37,684 nt of DNA from Aurantimonas marianensis (GTDB lineage: Bacteria > Pseudomonadota > Alphaproteobacteria > Rhizobiales > Rhizobiaceae): NCBI RefSeq assembly GCF_024195285.1, contig NZ_JALHBS010000074.1:1-37684 (forward strand). Direction: 5' to 3'. Shown piece by piece: positions 25,101 to 32,062 of the stretch. Below the pieces are notes generated by a model. That model made no database searches and was not told the origin of the DNA. It saw nothing but the letters and a program-made list of their open reading frames with translations. Position 1 is the first letter of the stretch; the number at the start of each line of letters is the position of its first letter. The translations under genes and the position numbers were made by a program.

Positions 25101-25329
25101 CTCCACCCAATGGTGGACGGAACTGTCGAGCGCGATCGCCGGTGGCCTCACCTTCGCGACGATCCTCACCCTGGTGCTGACGCCCGCCCTTCTGATGCTA
25201 GGGGAAAGCATCACCGCATGGGTGAAGCGGCGACGCGGCATCGATGCACCGAGCCCGCTGCGCGGCGATCCGCTGGCCGGCGCCGCGGCGAACGAGCCGC
25301 GACCGATCGCCACGGCTCCAGCCGAGTGA
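22117..25329 (+). CDS. RND-type efflux pump, inner-membrane permease
   Basis: Proton-driven exporter of the AcrB/HAE1-like superfamily, 1070 residues, within the family's usual size. It shows 12 membrane helices in the usual two halves, with large periplasmic loops after helices 1 and 7. The start FDRSRTVLLILALILVAGVI, FPILTVVLSGPIPERSLVNI and the C-terminal RPVFLTSITTVLGLVPMVVG are typical. In helix 4 the usual Asp-Asp pair is D398-G399 (VGMLVDGAIV). In helix 10 the position of AcrB Lys940 is Asn929 (GIVVNNNIVLID). These changes alter the classical proton relay and suggest a distinct subgroup. Its adaptor is encoded just upstream. No outer-membrane factor is in the window. Substrate unknown. 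Confidence 0.93.
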   Translation: MNALIEAGFDRSRTVLLILALILVAGVIGYQAIPKESSPDIPIPVMYVTATLEGISPEDSERLLVRPLETELSSLSGLDEMESHAAEGYASVQLKFEAGFDADEALTDVKDAVDRAKPNLPAEVDEPKVNEVNTSLFPILTVVLSGPIPERSLVNIANDLSDDLEALSGVLEVDIGGDRDELMEVLIEPTVFETYNLSFDELVSQISRNNRLIAAGALDTGAGRIVLKVPGLIEDIRDVLDMPVKVDGSTVLTFKDVAIARRTFEDPDGFARIDGDPSLALEIKKRSGANIIETVDAVRAVVDRHKATWPDTVGVEYLQDESEQVKTMLGDLENNVISAIILVMIVIVATLGLRSSILVGLSIPGSFLAGITILWAFGFTMNIVVLFSLILVVGMLVDGAIVTTELADRRLLEGATSRDAYRQAAQRMAWPIIASTATTLVVFAPLLFWPGLVGEFMKFLPLTVLITLTASLFMALVFIPVLGGLIGKAQPMPAKQRRQLEAAENGDLSLIGGLTGVYLRVLRSAVKGPFATLVIALSLLVGAIYGFSQYGKGVEFFPSIEPEFAQVQIRARDNFSIFEKDALVRRVEERLLGMDEVETVYARTLGESGSRQLGADVIGTIQLELDEWDTRRKAVLIFDDIRARVADIPGITIQVQQEQNGPASGKPINVKLRGSDLNSLADGVVTLRGLMEDIGGFENVTDTRSPPGVEWQLQVNREEAARYGADVSLLGQAVRLLTAGIEVSDYRPDDAGGDGEVPIRVRFPAGDRTLERLEGLRIPTARGLVPIRNFVSFQPAPKVGTIIRIDQRRVMAVEADVAEGILANDQIVKLRAALDKAELPARVDYSFGGEAEDQAEAATFLTGAASAAIFLMFVVLVTQFNSIYQAFLVMSAIVFSTAGVFYGLLITGRPFGIVMGGIGVIALAGIVVNNNIVLIDTYNVLRRSGQPPLEAILRTGAQRLRPVFLTSITTVLGLVPMVVGANVDFIRREIQFGAPSTQWWTELSSAIAGGLTFATILTLVLTPALLMLGESITAWVKRRRGIDAPSPLRGDPLAGAAANEPRPIATAPAE

Positions 25330-25360
25330 TCAGTAGAGCCAGCGCACCATCACCGCAGTA

Positions 25361-25395
25361 GTCACCGGAGACATCGTTTTGACGATGTCGGTGAC
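25361..25395. terminator. Long hairpin 31 nt after the RND operon
   Basis: GTCACC and GACATCGT, separated by a 3-nt bulge, pair with ACGATGTC and GGTGAC around a TTTG loop, giving 14 base pairs. No T-run follows on either strand. It is most likely a terminator or mRNA-stabilising hairpin for the efflux operon, but a protein-binding dyad is possible. Confidence 0.45.
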
Positions 25396-25477
25396 GACGA
25401 AGGGCGCGGCTCCGGCAAGAGGCTCTGACCGTCGAACGGCGACGCTGGTCCGTTGATAACGACGCCCGCACGCCACG

Positions 25478-25504
25478 AAAAAAGGCCGGAGCAGTGCCCC
25501 GGCC
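25478..25504 (-). terminator. Intrinsic terminator of the pyrimidine-catabolism/ABC operon
   Basis: On the minus strand GGCCGGGGC pairs with GCTCCGGCC (one G-T pair) around a 3-nt ACT loop and is followed by TTTTTT. It begins 30 nt after the stop codon of the substrate-binding protein gene, marking the end of the long minus-strand operon. Confidence 0.88.
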
Positions 25505-25533
25505 CTCATCAAGCGAAGGGAGCTGTCGCGCCC

Positions 25534-26532
25534 TTACTGCATCTCTTTCATCTTGTCGGTCACGACGCTCGACCACGCGCCTTCCGGCTGCTTGGTGATG
25601 ACCGGGTCCGAGCCGCCGCCCATCAGCACCTCGACCGTGTTCTCGGCGGAGGCCGTGTCGAGTGTGCCGTCCGAGCCGTCGACCAGCTTGTTGATCTCGC
25701 CGACCATGCGCTTCTGGTGCTGTTCGGTCTGGGCGCCGGTCATGTCGTTGTCGAGCACGATCTGGGCCGCCTCGTCCGGGTTCTCGGCGGCATATTCCCA
25801 GCCCTTCATCGAGGCTTTGACGAAGCGCGCGAGCTTATCGACCATCGCCGGATCGTTCAGCGACTCCTTGAGGACGTAGAGGCCGTCCTCCAGTGTCGCG
25901 ACGCCCTGGTCCTCGTATTTGAACACCGTCAGTTCTTCTTCCGGGATTCCCGCGTCGATCACCTGCCAATATTCGTTGTAGGTCATCGTCGAGATGCAGT
26001 CGGCCTGCTTCTGGATGAGCGGGTCGACGTTGAAGCCCTGCTTGATGACGGTGACGCCGTCCGGGCCGCCCTCGGTGGACAGGCCGAGCTTCGACATCCA
26101 GGACAGGAACGGATACTCGTTACCGGAGAACCAGACGCCAAGGGTCTTGCCCTTGAAATCCTCCGGCTTCTCGATGCCGGTCTCCTTGCGGCAGGTCAGC
26201 TCCATGCCCGACTTCTTGAACGGCTGGGCGATATTGACGAGCGGCAGCCCCTTCTCGCGGGCCGCCAGCGCCGCCGGCATCCAGTCGACGATGACGTCGG
26301 CGCCGCCGCCGGCGATCACCTGCTCGGGCGCGATGTCCGGGCCGCCAGGCTTGATCGTCACATCGAGACCGGCCTCTTCGTAGAAGCCCTTTTCCTTGGC
26401 GACGTAATAGCCGGCGAACTGGCCCTGGGTCACCCATTTGAGCTGCAGCGTCAGCGCGTCCTGCGCCATCGTCGGCCCCGTGAGACCCAGACCCGCGAGC
26501 GCGACCACCGCGCCTGCCAGAAGCTTCCTCAT
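25534..26532 (-). CDS. ABC transporter substrate-binding protein, NMT1/THI5-like
   Basis: Periplasmic solute-binding protein, 332 residues from the ATG at 26532. A signal peptide (about 1-24) ends TGPTMAQ. The mature part begins LTLQLKWVTQGQFAGYYVAK and EKGFYEEAGLDVTIKPGGPD, the pattern of NMT1/THI5-like binding proteins for pyrimidine-like and other small aromatic solutes. An ATG at 26538 also exists but is only 1-2 nt from the AGGGAG ribosome site; the 26532 ATG is 7 nt away. Last gene of the operon, 33 nt after permease 2. By context the ligand is a pyrimidine, dihydropyrimidine or hydantoin-type compound; this is inferred. Confidence 0.9.
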   Translation of the reverse strand: MRKLLAGAVVALAGLGLTGPTMAQDALTLQLKWVTQGQFAGYYVAKEKGFYEEAGLDVTIKPGGPDIAPEQVIAGGGADVIVDWMPAALAAREKGLPLVNIAQPFKKSGMELTCRKETGIEKPEDFKGKTLGVWFSGNEYPFLSWMSKLGLSTEGGPDGVTVIKQGFNVDPLIQKQADCISTMTYNEYWQVIDAGIPEEELTVFKYEDQGVATLEDGLYVLKESLNDPAMVDKLARFVKASMKGWEYAAENPDEAAQIVLDNDMTGAQTEQHQKRMVGEINKLVDGSDGTLDTASAENTVEVLMGGGSDPVITKQPEGAWSSVVTDKMKEMQ

Positions 26533-26565
26533 CTGCATTCTCCCTTTGTTGTTTTATGTTGAAGC

Positions 26566-27540
26566 CTACCCCTTGCGGTAGGACGGATGCCAGAAAGTCG
26601 CGGCCCGCTCGGCGACGGAGAGAAGGCCGTAGGTCAACGAACCGGCGAGCGCGGCCACGGCGATCTCGGCCCAGACCATGTCGGTGTTCATCCGGCCGAT
26701 CTCGGCCGAGATGCGAAAGCCCATGCCGACGATCGGCGTTCCGAAGAATTCGGCCACGATCGCGCCGATCAGCGCCAGCGTCGAGTTGATCTTCAGGGCA
26801 TTGAAGATGAAAGGCAACGCCGCCGGCAGCCGCAGCTTGACGAGGCTCTGAAAGGAGCTCGCCCCATAAGTGCGCATCAGGTCGCGCTCCATGGCGCCCG
26901 CGGCGTTGAGTCCGGCGACAGTGTTCACCAGCATCGGGAAGAAGGTCATGACGACGACCACGGCGGCCTTGGACGGCCAGTCGAAGCCGAACCACATCAC
27001 CATGATCGGCGCGACGCCGACGATGGGCAGCGCCGAGACGAGATTGCCTATCGGCAAGAGTCCGCGCTTGAGGAAGGGCGAGCGATCGATCAGCACCGCG
27101 ACGAGAAAGCCCGAGCCGCAACCGAGCGCGTAACCGGCGACCACGGCTTTCAGATAGGTCTGGACGAAATCGGCCCACAGGATCGACAAGGAATTGGTGA
27201 TCCTGACGCCGATGTCCGACGGCGCCGGCAGCAGCACGCTCGGCACGGCGAGCCCGCGCACTATGAACTCCCACAGGAGCAGCAGCGTCACGCCGAACAC
27301 CAGCGGAATCAGGACGCCGAGGACCGTTCGTCCGGCGCGGCCCTGCGGCTCCAGCGCGGCGAGGTTGACGGTCAAGCGCCACGAGAACAGCCAGAACGCG
27401 GCGATGACGGCGGCCAGCGCCAACCCGCGCTGTCCGGCTTCCAGCAGCGCCAGCGCCGCGAATGCCGAAGCGCCGGCAAGCGCCGCCGTCAGGGCGGTCG
27501 CGGCTGGCCCGGAGCCGCCGAGGACCCGTGCCCCGCTCAC
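26566..27540 (-). CDS. ABC transporter permease 2, with N-terminal extra helices
   Basis: Inner-membrane permease of the BPD_transp_1 (TauC/SsuC) type, 324 residues. It starts at a GTG (27540) overlapping the stop of permease 1 in a GTGA junction; the frame is open further upstream but only as a shadow of permease 1. Two additional hydrophobic segments (about 12-34 and 37-54) precede the normal six-helix core. The core starts near VLGVLIPLVFGVTLLLLWEF. The EAA-like loop that contacts the ATPase is DLMRTYGASSFQSLVKLRLP followed by AALPFIF. It would form a heterodimer with permease 1. Confidence 0.88.
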   Translation of the reverse strand: MSGARVLGGSGPAATALTAALAGASAFAALALLEAGQRGLALAAVIAAFWLFSWRLTVNLAALEPQGRAGRTVLGVLIPLVFGVTLLLLWEFIVRGLAVPSVLLPAPSDIGVRITNSLSILWADFVQTYLKAVVAGYALGCGSGFLVAVLIDRSPFLKRGLLPIGNLVSALPIVGVAPIMVMWFGFDWPSKAAVVVVMTFFPMLVNTVAGLNAAGAMERDLMRTYGASSFQSLVKLRLPAALPFIFNALKINSTLALIGAIVAEFFGTPIVGMGFRISAEIGRMNTDMVWAEIAVAALAGSLTYGLLSVAERAATFWHPSYRKG

Positions 27541-28484
27541 GGCCGCGCCCCCATGCGCTTCAGCGAAATGCGCTCGCCGAGTCCCACCAGCCAGACGAGG
27601 ACGCCGGCCATCACCGCGGCGGCAACCAGCGCCGACCAGATCTGGATGGTCTGGCCATAATAGGAGCCGGCCAGGAGTCGCGCGCCGAGGCCGGCGACCG
27701 CCCCGGTCGGCAGTTCGCCGACGATGGCGCCGACCAGCGCGGCGGCGACGGCGACCTTCATCGACGTGAACAGGAACGGCATCGACGCCGGCCAGCGGAG
27801 CTTCGCCAATATCTGCGGCCGGCTCGCCGAATAGGTGTGCATCAGGTCGAGCAGCATGGCGTCGGGCGAGCGCAGTCCCTTCACCATGCCGACGGCGACC
27901 GGGAAGAACGACAGATAGGTGGAGATGATCGCCTTCGGCAAAAGGCCCTGCACGCCGACGGCGTTGAGCACCACGATGATCATCGGCGCGATGGCGAGGA
28001 TCGGGATCGTCTGCGAGGTGATGATCCACGGCATCAGGCTCTTGTCGAGCGTGCGCGAATGGAGGATGCTGACGGCGAGCGCGACGCCCAGCGCCGTGCC
28101 GATGACGAAACCGAGGAGGGTCGAGGACAGCGTCACCCAAGCATGGAAGAGCAGCGAGCGCGGCGATGTCGGCTTGACCAGCACCGTCGACTTCCAGATT
28201 TCCGCGACGATCTGGTGCGGCGCCGGCAGGATAGGCCGCTCGGCGCTCCATGTCGCCGCGATCGTGTCGGCGATGCCGTAAGCCTCGCCGGCGCGAACCA
28301 GCTTGTCGGTCTCGGTCTGCCAGTTCATGCCGATGGCGGCGAGATACCAGATCGCCAAAATCGCCGCGACGACGGTGAGGACCGGCACGGTGCGGCCCTC
28401 GACCATGCGCCGGCCGAGCCGCCGCAGGGGACCGGCATAGCCGATGCCGGCACCCGGCTCGGCGATGGGCGGGGCAGCAGTCAT
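27537..28484 (-). CDS. ABC transporter permease 1
   Basis: Inner-membrane permease of the TauC/SsuC type, 315 residues. The first helix (about 33-53) is followed by a roughly 60-residue hydrophilic loop containing LPAPHQIVAEIWKSTVLVKP, then the core helices. The coupling-loop sequence is DLMHTYSASRPQILAKLRWP followed by ASMPFLF. It starts 12 nt after the ATPase gene and overlaps permease 2 by 3 nt. Two non-identical permeases with one ATPase and one binding protein make a complete importer for this locus. Confidence 0.9.
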   Translation of the reverse strand: MTAAPPIAEPGAGIGYAGPLRRLGRRMVEGRTVPVLTVVAAILAIWYLAAIGMNWQTETDKLVRAGEAYGIADTIAATWSAERPILPAPHQIVAEIWKSTVLVKPTSPRSLLFHAWVTLSSTLLGFVIGTALGVALAVSILHSRTLDKSLMPWIITSQTIPILAIAPMIIVVLNAVGVQGLLPKAIISTYLSFFPVAVGMVKGLRSPDAMLLDLMHTYSASRPQILAKLRWPASMPFLFTSMKVAVAAALVGAIVGELPTGAVAGLGARLLAGSYYGQTIQIWSALVAAAVMAGVLVWLVGLGERISLKRMGARP

Positions 28485-28496
28485 TGACGCGCCCCC

Positions 28497-29315
28497 TCAA
28501 TCATAGCCGTGCCCGGCCCTCAGGCCCTCGCGCACCCGGTGGGCGATTTCCAGAAACTCCGGCGTGTCGCGGATTTCCAGCGGCCGGTTCGGGCCGAGAT
28601 CGCAATCGATCACCTCGTGGATCCGGCGGGGACGCGGGCTCATCACCACAATCCGCGTCGACAGGAACACCGCCTCGGGGATGGAATGGGTGACGAAAAC
28701 GACGGTCTTCTTCGTTTTCGCCCAGAGCTTCAAGAGTTCCTCGTTGAGATGATCGCGAACGATCTCGTCGAGCGCGCCGAAGGGCTCGTCCATCAACAAA
28801 AGATCCGGATCGAAGGACAAGGCCCTTGCGATCGAGGCGCGCTGCTGCATGCCGCCCGACAATTGCCAGGGAAATTTTCCGCCGAAGCCGGACAGCCCGA
28901 CAAGCTCGAGATTGCTCTCGATCCGTGCCTTCCGCTCGGCCTTGTTGAAGCCCATGATCTCCAGCGGCAGCGCGATGTTCTTCTCGATGGTGCGCCAGGG
29001 ATAGAGCGCCGCCGCCTGGAAGACATAGCCATAGGCGCGCGCCTGCCTCGCCTGATCCGGCGTCATGCCGTTGACCGAAATCGTGCCGCCGGTCGGCTGT
29101 TCGAGGTCGGCGATGACCCTGAGCAGCGTGGTCTTGCCGCAGCCGGACGGGCCGATGAAGGAGACGAATTCGCCCTTGAAGATGTCGAGATCGATCGACG
29201 ACAGGGCATGGACGGGCGTGTCGGCCGTCTCGAAGACGAGGTCGAGATTGCGGGCGGAGATCACCCCGCCCCGCCTCTGCCGTTGCGCGCTGCTGTCCTT
29301 GATCGACTGATCCAT
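28497..29315 (-). CDS. ABC transporter ATP-binding protein
   Basis: Cytoplasmic ATPase powering the importer, 272 residues from the ATG at 29315. All ABC motifs are intact: Walker A GPSGCGKTT (about residues 58-66), the signature LSGGMQQR, Walker B LLLMDEPFGALDE and the switch His in FVTHSIPEAVFLS. Family resemblance is to TauB/SsuB-type ATPases of the nitrate/sulfonate/taurine class. The ribosome site for the ATG is weak, and in-frame GTG and TTG codons 6 and 12 nt upstream are alternative starts. It begins 13 nt after the dihydropyrimidinase stop. Confidence 0.92.
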   Translation of the reverse strand: MDQSIKDSSAQRQRRGGVISARNLDLVFETADTPVHALSSIDLDIFKGEFVSFIGPSGCGKTTLLRVIADLEQPTGGTISVNGMTPDQARQARAYGYVFQAAALYPWRTIEKNIALPLEIMGFNKAERKARIESNLELVGLSGFGGKFPWQLSGGMQQRASIARALSFDPDLLLMDEPFGALDEIVRDHLNEELLKLWAKTKKTVVFVTHSIPEAVFLSTRIVVMSPRPRRIHEVIDCDLGPNRPLEIRDTPEFLEIAHRVREGLRAGHGYD

Positions 29316-29328
29316 TGTCACGTTCAAA

Positions 29329-30777
29329 TCAGACACCCGCCGGGATGCCCGACCGCTCGACCTTGCGTGGGGCGGTGAGTTCCTTCCAGGTCGACAGCGC
29401 GGTGTTGACCGGCGCGTTGGCGGGCCGCTCGACGAAGCGGCCGTCGCCGGTGTCGGCGCGCACATCGCCCTCCTTGTAGGCGAGCCGGCCGCGCGAAAAA
29501 CTCATCACCGGCAGGCCGGTCACCTCGATGCCCTCGAAGACGTTGTATTCGATGGCCGATTTCTGGGTCTTGGCCGAGATCGTCTTGGTCGCGGCCGGAT
29601 CCCAGATGATGATATCGGCATCGGCGCCGGGCAGGATCGCGCCCTTCTTCGGATAGATGTTGAGGATCTTGGCGATATTCGTCGAGGTGACCGCGACGAA
29701 CTCGTTCATCGTCAACCGGCCAGTTCTGACACCCCTGGTCCACAGCACCGGCAGCCGGTCCTCCAGCCCGCCCGTGCCGTTCGGGATCTTGGTGAAGTCG
29801 CCGACGCCCATGCGCTTTTGCTCATCGCTGAAGGCGCAATGGTCGGTCGCGACCACCTGCAGCGAGCCAGCCGCCAGCCCCGCCCAGAGCGAATCCTGAT
29901 GCATCTTGTTGCGGAAGGGCGGCGACATCACCCGGCGCGCCGCATGCTGCCAGTCCGGATTGAAATATTCGCTCTCGTCGAGGGTCAAATGCTGGATCAG
30001 CGGCTCGCCGAACACGCGCATCCCCTTTTGCCGCGCCCGGCGGATCGCCTCATGGGCCTGCTCGCAGGAGGTATGGACGACATAGAGCGGCACGCCGGCC
30101 TGGTCGGCGATCATGATGGCGCGATTGACCGCCTCGCCCTCGACCTCGGGCGGGCGTGAATAGGCGTGACCCTCCGGCCCGTTATTGCCCTCGGCCATGA
30201 GTTTTTGCTGCAGGAAGGCGACGACGTCGCCGTTTTCGGCGTGGACCAGCGGCATCGCGCCGATTTCGGCGCAGCGCGAGAAGGAGGCGAACATCTCGTC
30301 GTCGTTCACCATCAGCGCGCCCTTGTAGGCCATGAAGTGCTTGAAGGTGTTGATGCCTTGGCTGACGACCTTCGGCATCTCGTCGAAGACCTGTTCGCCC
30401 CACCAGGTGATCGCCATGTGGAAGGAATAGTCGGTGCGCGCCTTGCCGGCTTTCTGGTACCAGGTCTGCAGCGCGTCGATGAGCCCCTGCCCCGGTCCCG
30501 GCAGGCAGAAGTCGACCGTCATCGTGGTGCCGCCGGCCAGCGCCGCCGCCGTGCCGCTATCGAAATCGTCGGCCGAGAAGGTGCCCATAAAGGGCATCTC
30601 CATATGGGTGTGCGGATCGATGCCGCCCGGCATGACATAGGCGCCAGAGGCGTCGATCACCTCGTCGCCGTCGAGATCAGGCCCGACATCGACGATCTTG
30701 TCGCCGTCGATCAGGACATCGGCCTTCCAGGTGCGGTCGGCGGTGACGACGGTACCGTTCTTGATGACGATGGTCAT
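29329..30777 (-). CDS. hydA: Dihydropyrimidinase (D-hydantoinase)
   Basis: Zinc amidohydrolase that opens the ring of 5,6-dihydrouracil/dihydrothymine to N-carbamoyl-beta-amino acids, or hydrolyses 5-substituted hydantoins, 482 residues. Active-site elements are present: the HxH pair in GGIDPHTHMEMPFMGT, the metal-bridging Lys in TFKHFMAYKGA, His in PLVHAENGD and VVHTSCEQAH, and the catalytic Asp in VATDHCAFSDE. An AAGGAG ribosome site lies 7 nt before the ATG. The start overlaps the stop of the MazF-like toxin gene (ATGA), an odd partner for a metabolic gene. The neighbouring carbamoylase and aminotransferase support the dihydropyrimidine route. Confidence 0.95.
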   Translation of the reverse strand: MTIVIKNGTVVTADRTWKADVLIDGDKIVDVGPDLDGDEVIDASGAYVMPGGIDPHTHMEMPFMGTFSADDFDSGTAAALAGGTTMTVDFCLPGPGQGLIDALQTWYQKAGKARTDYSFHMAITWWGEQVFDEMPKVVSQGINTFKHFMAYKGALMVNDDEMFASFSRCAEIGAMPLVHAENGDVVAFLQQKLMAEGNNGPEGHAYSRPPEVEGEAVNRAIMIADQAGVPLYVVHTSCEQAHEAIRRARQKGMRVFGEPLIQHLTLDESEYFNPDWQHAARRVMSPPFRNKMHQDSLWAGLAAGSLQVVATDHCAFSDEQKRMGVGDFTKIPNGTGGLEDRLPVLWTRGVRTGRLTMNEFVAVTSTNIAKILNIYPKKGAILPGADADIIIWDPAATKTISAKTQKSAIEYNVFEGIEVTGLPVMSFSRGRLAYKEGDVRADTGDGRFVERPANAPVNTALSTWKELTAPRKVERSGIPAGV

Positions 30778-31157
30778 GGGGTCGCTCCTTGGCTGATCGA
30801 CGGAATCGTGGAAGGGCCGGCAAGAAGTGAGCTTGCAAGTTGCAGGAAGGTGATCAGAGCACGCTCGATCTGCATCATCTGTTCAGGCTCGAGAGTGCCG
30901 ATCGGCCCAAAGACCTTCTCTCGAGGATAGGTTTGGATTTTGTCGACCATCGCCTGCGAGCGCTCACGAAGCCCGTTCGAAGGATGTGGTTCGACGAGGA
31001 ATCGAATGGAGATGTCGTTTGACAGGTCACTCGTAAACGGGACGACGGTCACGCTGCCCAGGTGTTCGGCAAGATAGTCAGCCTGAACGACGATAGCCGG
31101 CCGCGACTTCCCGTAGTCTCCTTTCCCGGAAACGAGGACGACATCGCCGCGCTTCAT
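30774..31157 (-). CDS. MazF/PemK-family toxin, probable endoribonuclease
   Basis: A 127-residue protein from the ATG at 31157, overlapping the antitoxin stop (ATGA). Family motifs are RGDVVLVSGKGDYGKSRPAI (strand-turn-strand with the G-D and RPA elements), SVTVVPFTSDLSN, and RSQAMVDKIQTYPREKVFGP followed by IGTLEPEQMMQIERALITFL. MazF toxins cleave mRNA or tRNA, often at short specific sequences; this one's target is unknown. The frame is open upstream of 31157 but overlaps the antitoxin gene. Its stop overlaps the dihydropyrimidinase start, so toxin and catabolic enzyme are on one message. Signature residues look intact, so it may be active. Confidence 0.88.
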   Translation of the reverse strand: MKRGDVVLVSGKGDYGKSRPAIVVQADYLAEHLGSVTVVPFTSDLSNDISIRFLVEPHPSNGLRERSQAMVDKIQTYPREKVFGPIGTLEPEQMMQIERALITFLQLASSLLAGPSTIPSISQGATP

Positions 31158-31372
31158 GAAGGCAGATCGTCCCACAAATCGGCGATCTCCTCGGAGAGGC
31201 GATTGATCTCGCCCGACCGACGATCGGCGGCATTGATGGCATCGCAATCGCGCTTCAGTTGTTCCTTGAACTCGGGGCTATCCCAATCAGGGACCCAGAC
31301 TTCCACAGGCACGAAGCCTCTTGCGCGAAGGTCGGCGCGCTGTTCTTCAGTCAGTTCCTTCGGCCTTCCCAT
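31154..31372 (-). CDS. MazE-like antitoxin (DUF3018-type)
   Basis: A 72-residue protein beginning MGRPKELTEEQRADLRARGF then VPVEVWVPDWDSPEFKEQLK. This is the pattern of short antitoxins annotated as MazE-like/DUF3018, usually directly upstream of a MazF/PemK gene, as here. The basic N-terminus is the likely DNA-binding part, and the acidic C-terminus (EIADLWDDLPS) is the likely toxin-binding part. It has a strong AGGAGG ribosome site. It starts 49 nt after the secreted unknown protein gene. Such pairs usually repress their own promoter; no clear palindrome was found in the short gap. Confidence 0.82.
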   Translation of the reverse strand: MGRPKELTEEQRADLRARGFVPVEVWVPDWDSPEFKEQLKRDCDAINAADRRSGEINRLSEEIADLWDDLPS

Positions 31373-31421
31373 TGCGACCTCCTGTCGATTTTAGTCCAGC
31401 GCCCACACTCTTGCGATCTGA

Positions 31422-32060
31422 CTATTCCGCCAGTTTTAAACACGCATCAGCAAATTGCGTCACCGGATCGACCTTACCAGCCTCGTCTGAGCGTTCGATC
31501 TCCAGAGGTGGGCCCCAGAAAGTCGAACTGGGGAACTGCAAGAAGATACTGCCATCTCCCTGAAATATATTCAGTATTTCCTTTAGGTTCATTTCGCTTT
31601 CCGGCTGCCACTCGAACCGCCAGCTTTGATTTGATTCATTCGGCATCCGCTCCACTTTGACGAGGGTGAAGTATGCTGATTTTGGCCCCGATTTGATGCC
31701 GTAGGAGAACGATCTCGCCATCATTGTGATGGCCATCATAGTGCCGATACCGATGCCGCGATACTCCAGCACAATCAACCGGTCGAGCGCTGGTTCTGTA
31801 ACGTTGGCGGATTGCCTCCATGGCCAGCCGGGTTTGTCAGCAATCAACGGACAGCGAAAAACGAAGAAGTCACAGCCGGGATCGCTGCCGCATCCTTGAA
31901 CCCGAAGGCGTAACGCTATGTCACCCTCCTCGCCGCTCTCCAGCCGTGGCAGCAGCTGGACCGCCGAGTTTCTTCCATCCTCGTAAGCCAAGGTCGGCGC
32001 CACGAATGGCACGTTGAGGGCAAGAACAATCGTCCCTACGATGGCTCTATTCACCCTCAT
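31422..32060 (-). CDS. Predicted secreted protein of unknown function
   Basis: Not recognised. The 212-residue protein starts at the ATG at 32060, behind a GGAG ribosome site in the end of the carbamoylase gene (2-nt gap). A signal peptide (about 1-27, MRVNRAIVGTIVLALNVPFV then APTLA) leads into a globular domain with two cysteines in QGCGSDPGCDFFVF and a third in FRCPL. The central part has a Met-rich hydrophobic stretch, IGIGTMMAITMMARSFSYGI. Base composition, especially about 31420-31700, is visibly more AT-rich than the neighbours, suggesting acquisition. It lies with the toxin-antitoxin pair between two pyrimidine-pathway genes. Confidence 0.75.
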   Translation of the reverse strand: MRVNRAIVGTIVLALNVPFVAPTLAYEDGRNSAVQLLPRLESGEEGDIALRLRVQGCGSDPGCDFFVFRCPLIADKPGWPWRQSANVTEPALDRLIVLEYRGIGIGTMMAITMMARSFSYGIKSGPKSAYFTLVKVERMPNESNQSWRFEWQPESEMNLKEILNIFQGDGSIFLQFPSSTFWGPPLEIERSDEAGKVDPVTQFADACLKLAE

Positions 32061-32062
32061 TT

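Noticed and set aside
22615-25110. 831-codon minus-strand open frame opposite the RND pump
   Set aside because: It has the Arg/Asp/His-rich composition of antisense frames in GC-rich genes and no motif; the plus-strand pump is certain.
26120-28500. Long minus-strand frames extending upstream of permease 2 and across the importer genes
   Set aside because: Only 26566-27540 of the 26566-28500 frame is permease-like; the rest is Arg/Ala-rich sequence out of frame with permease 1. The 26120-27382 frame is out of frame with both neighbours.
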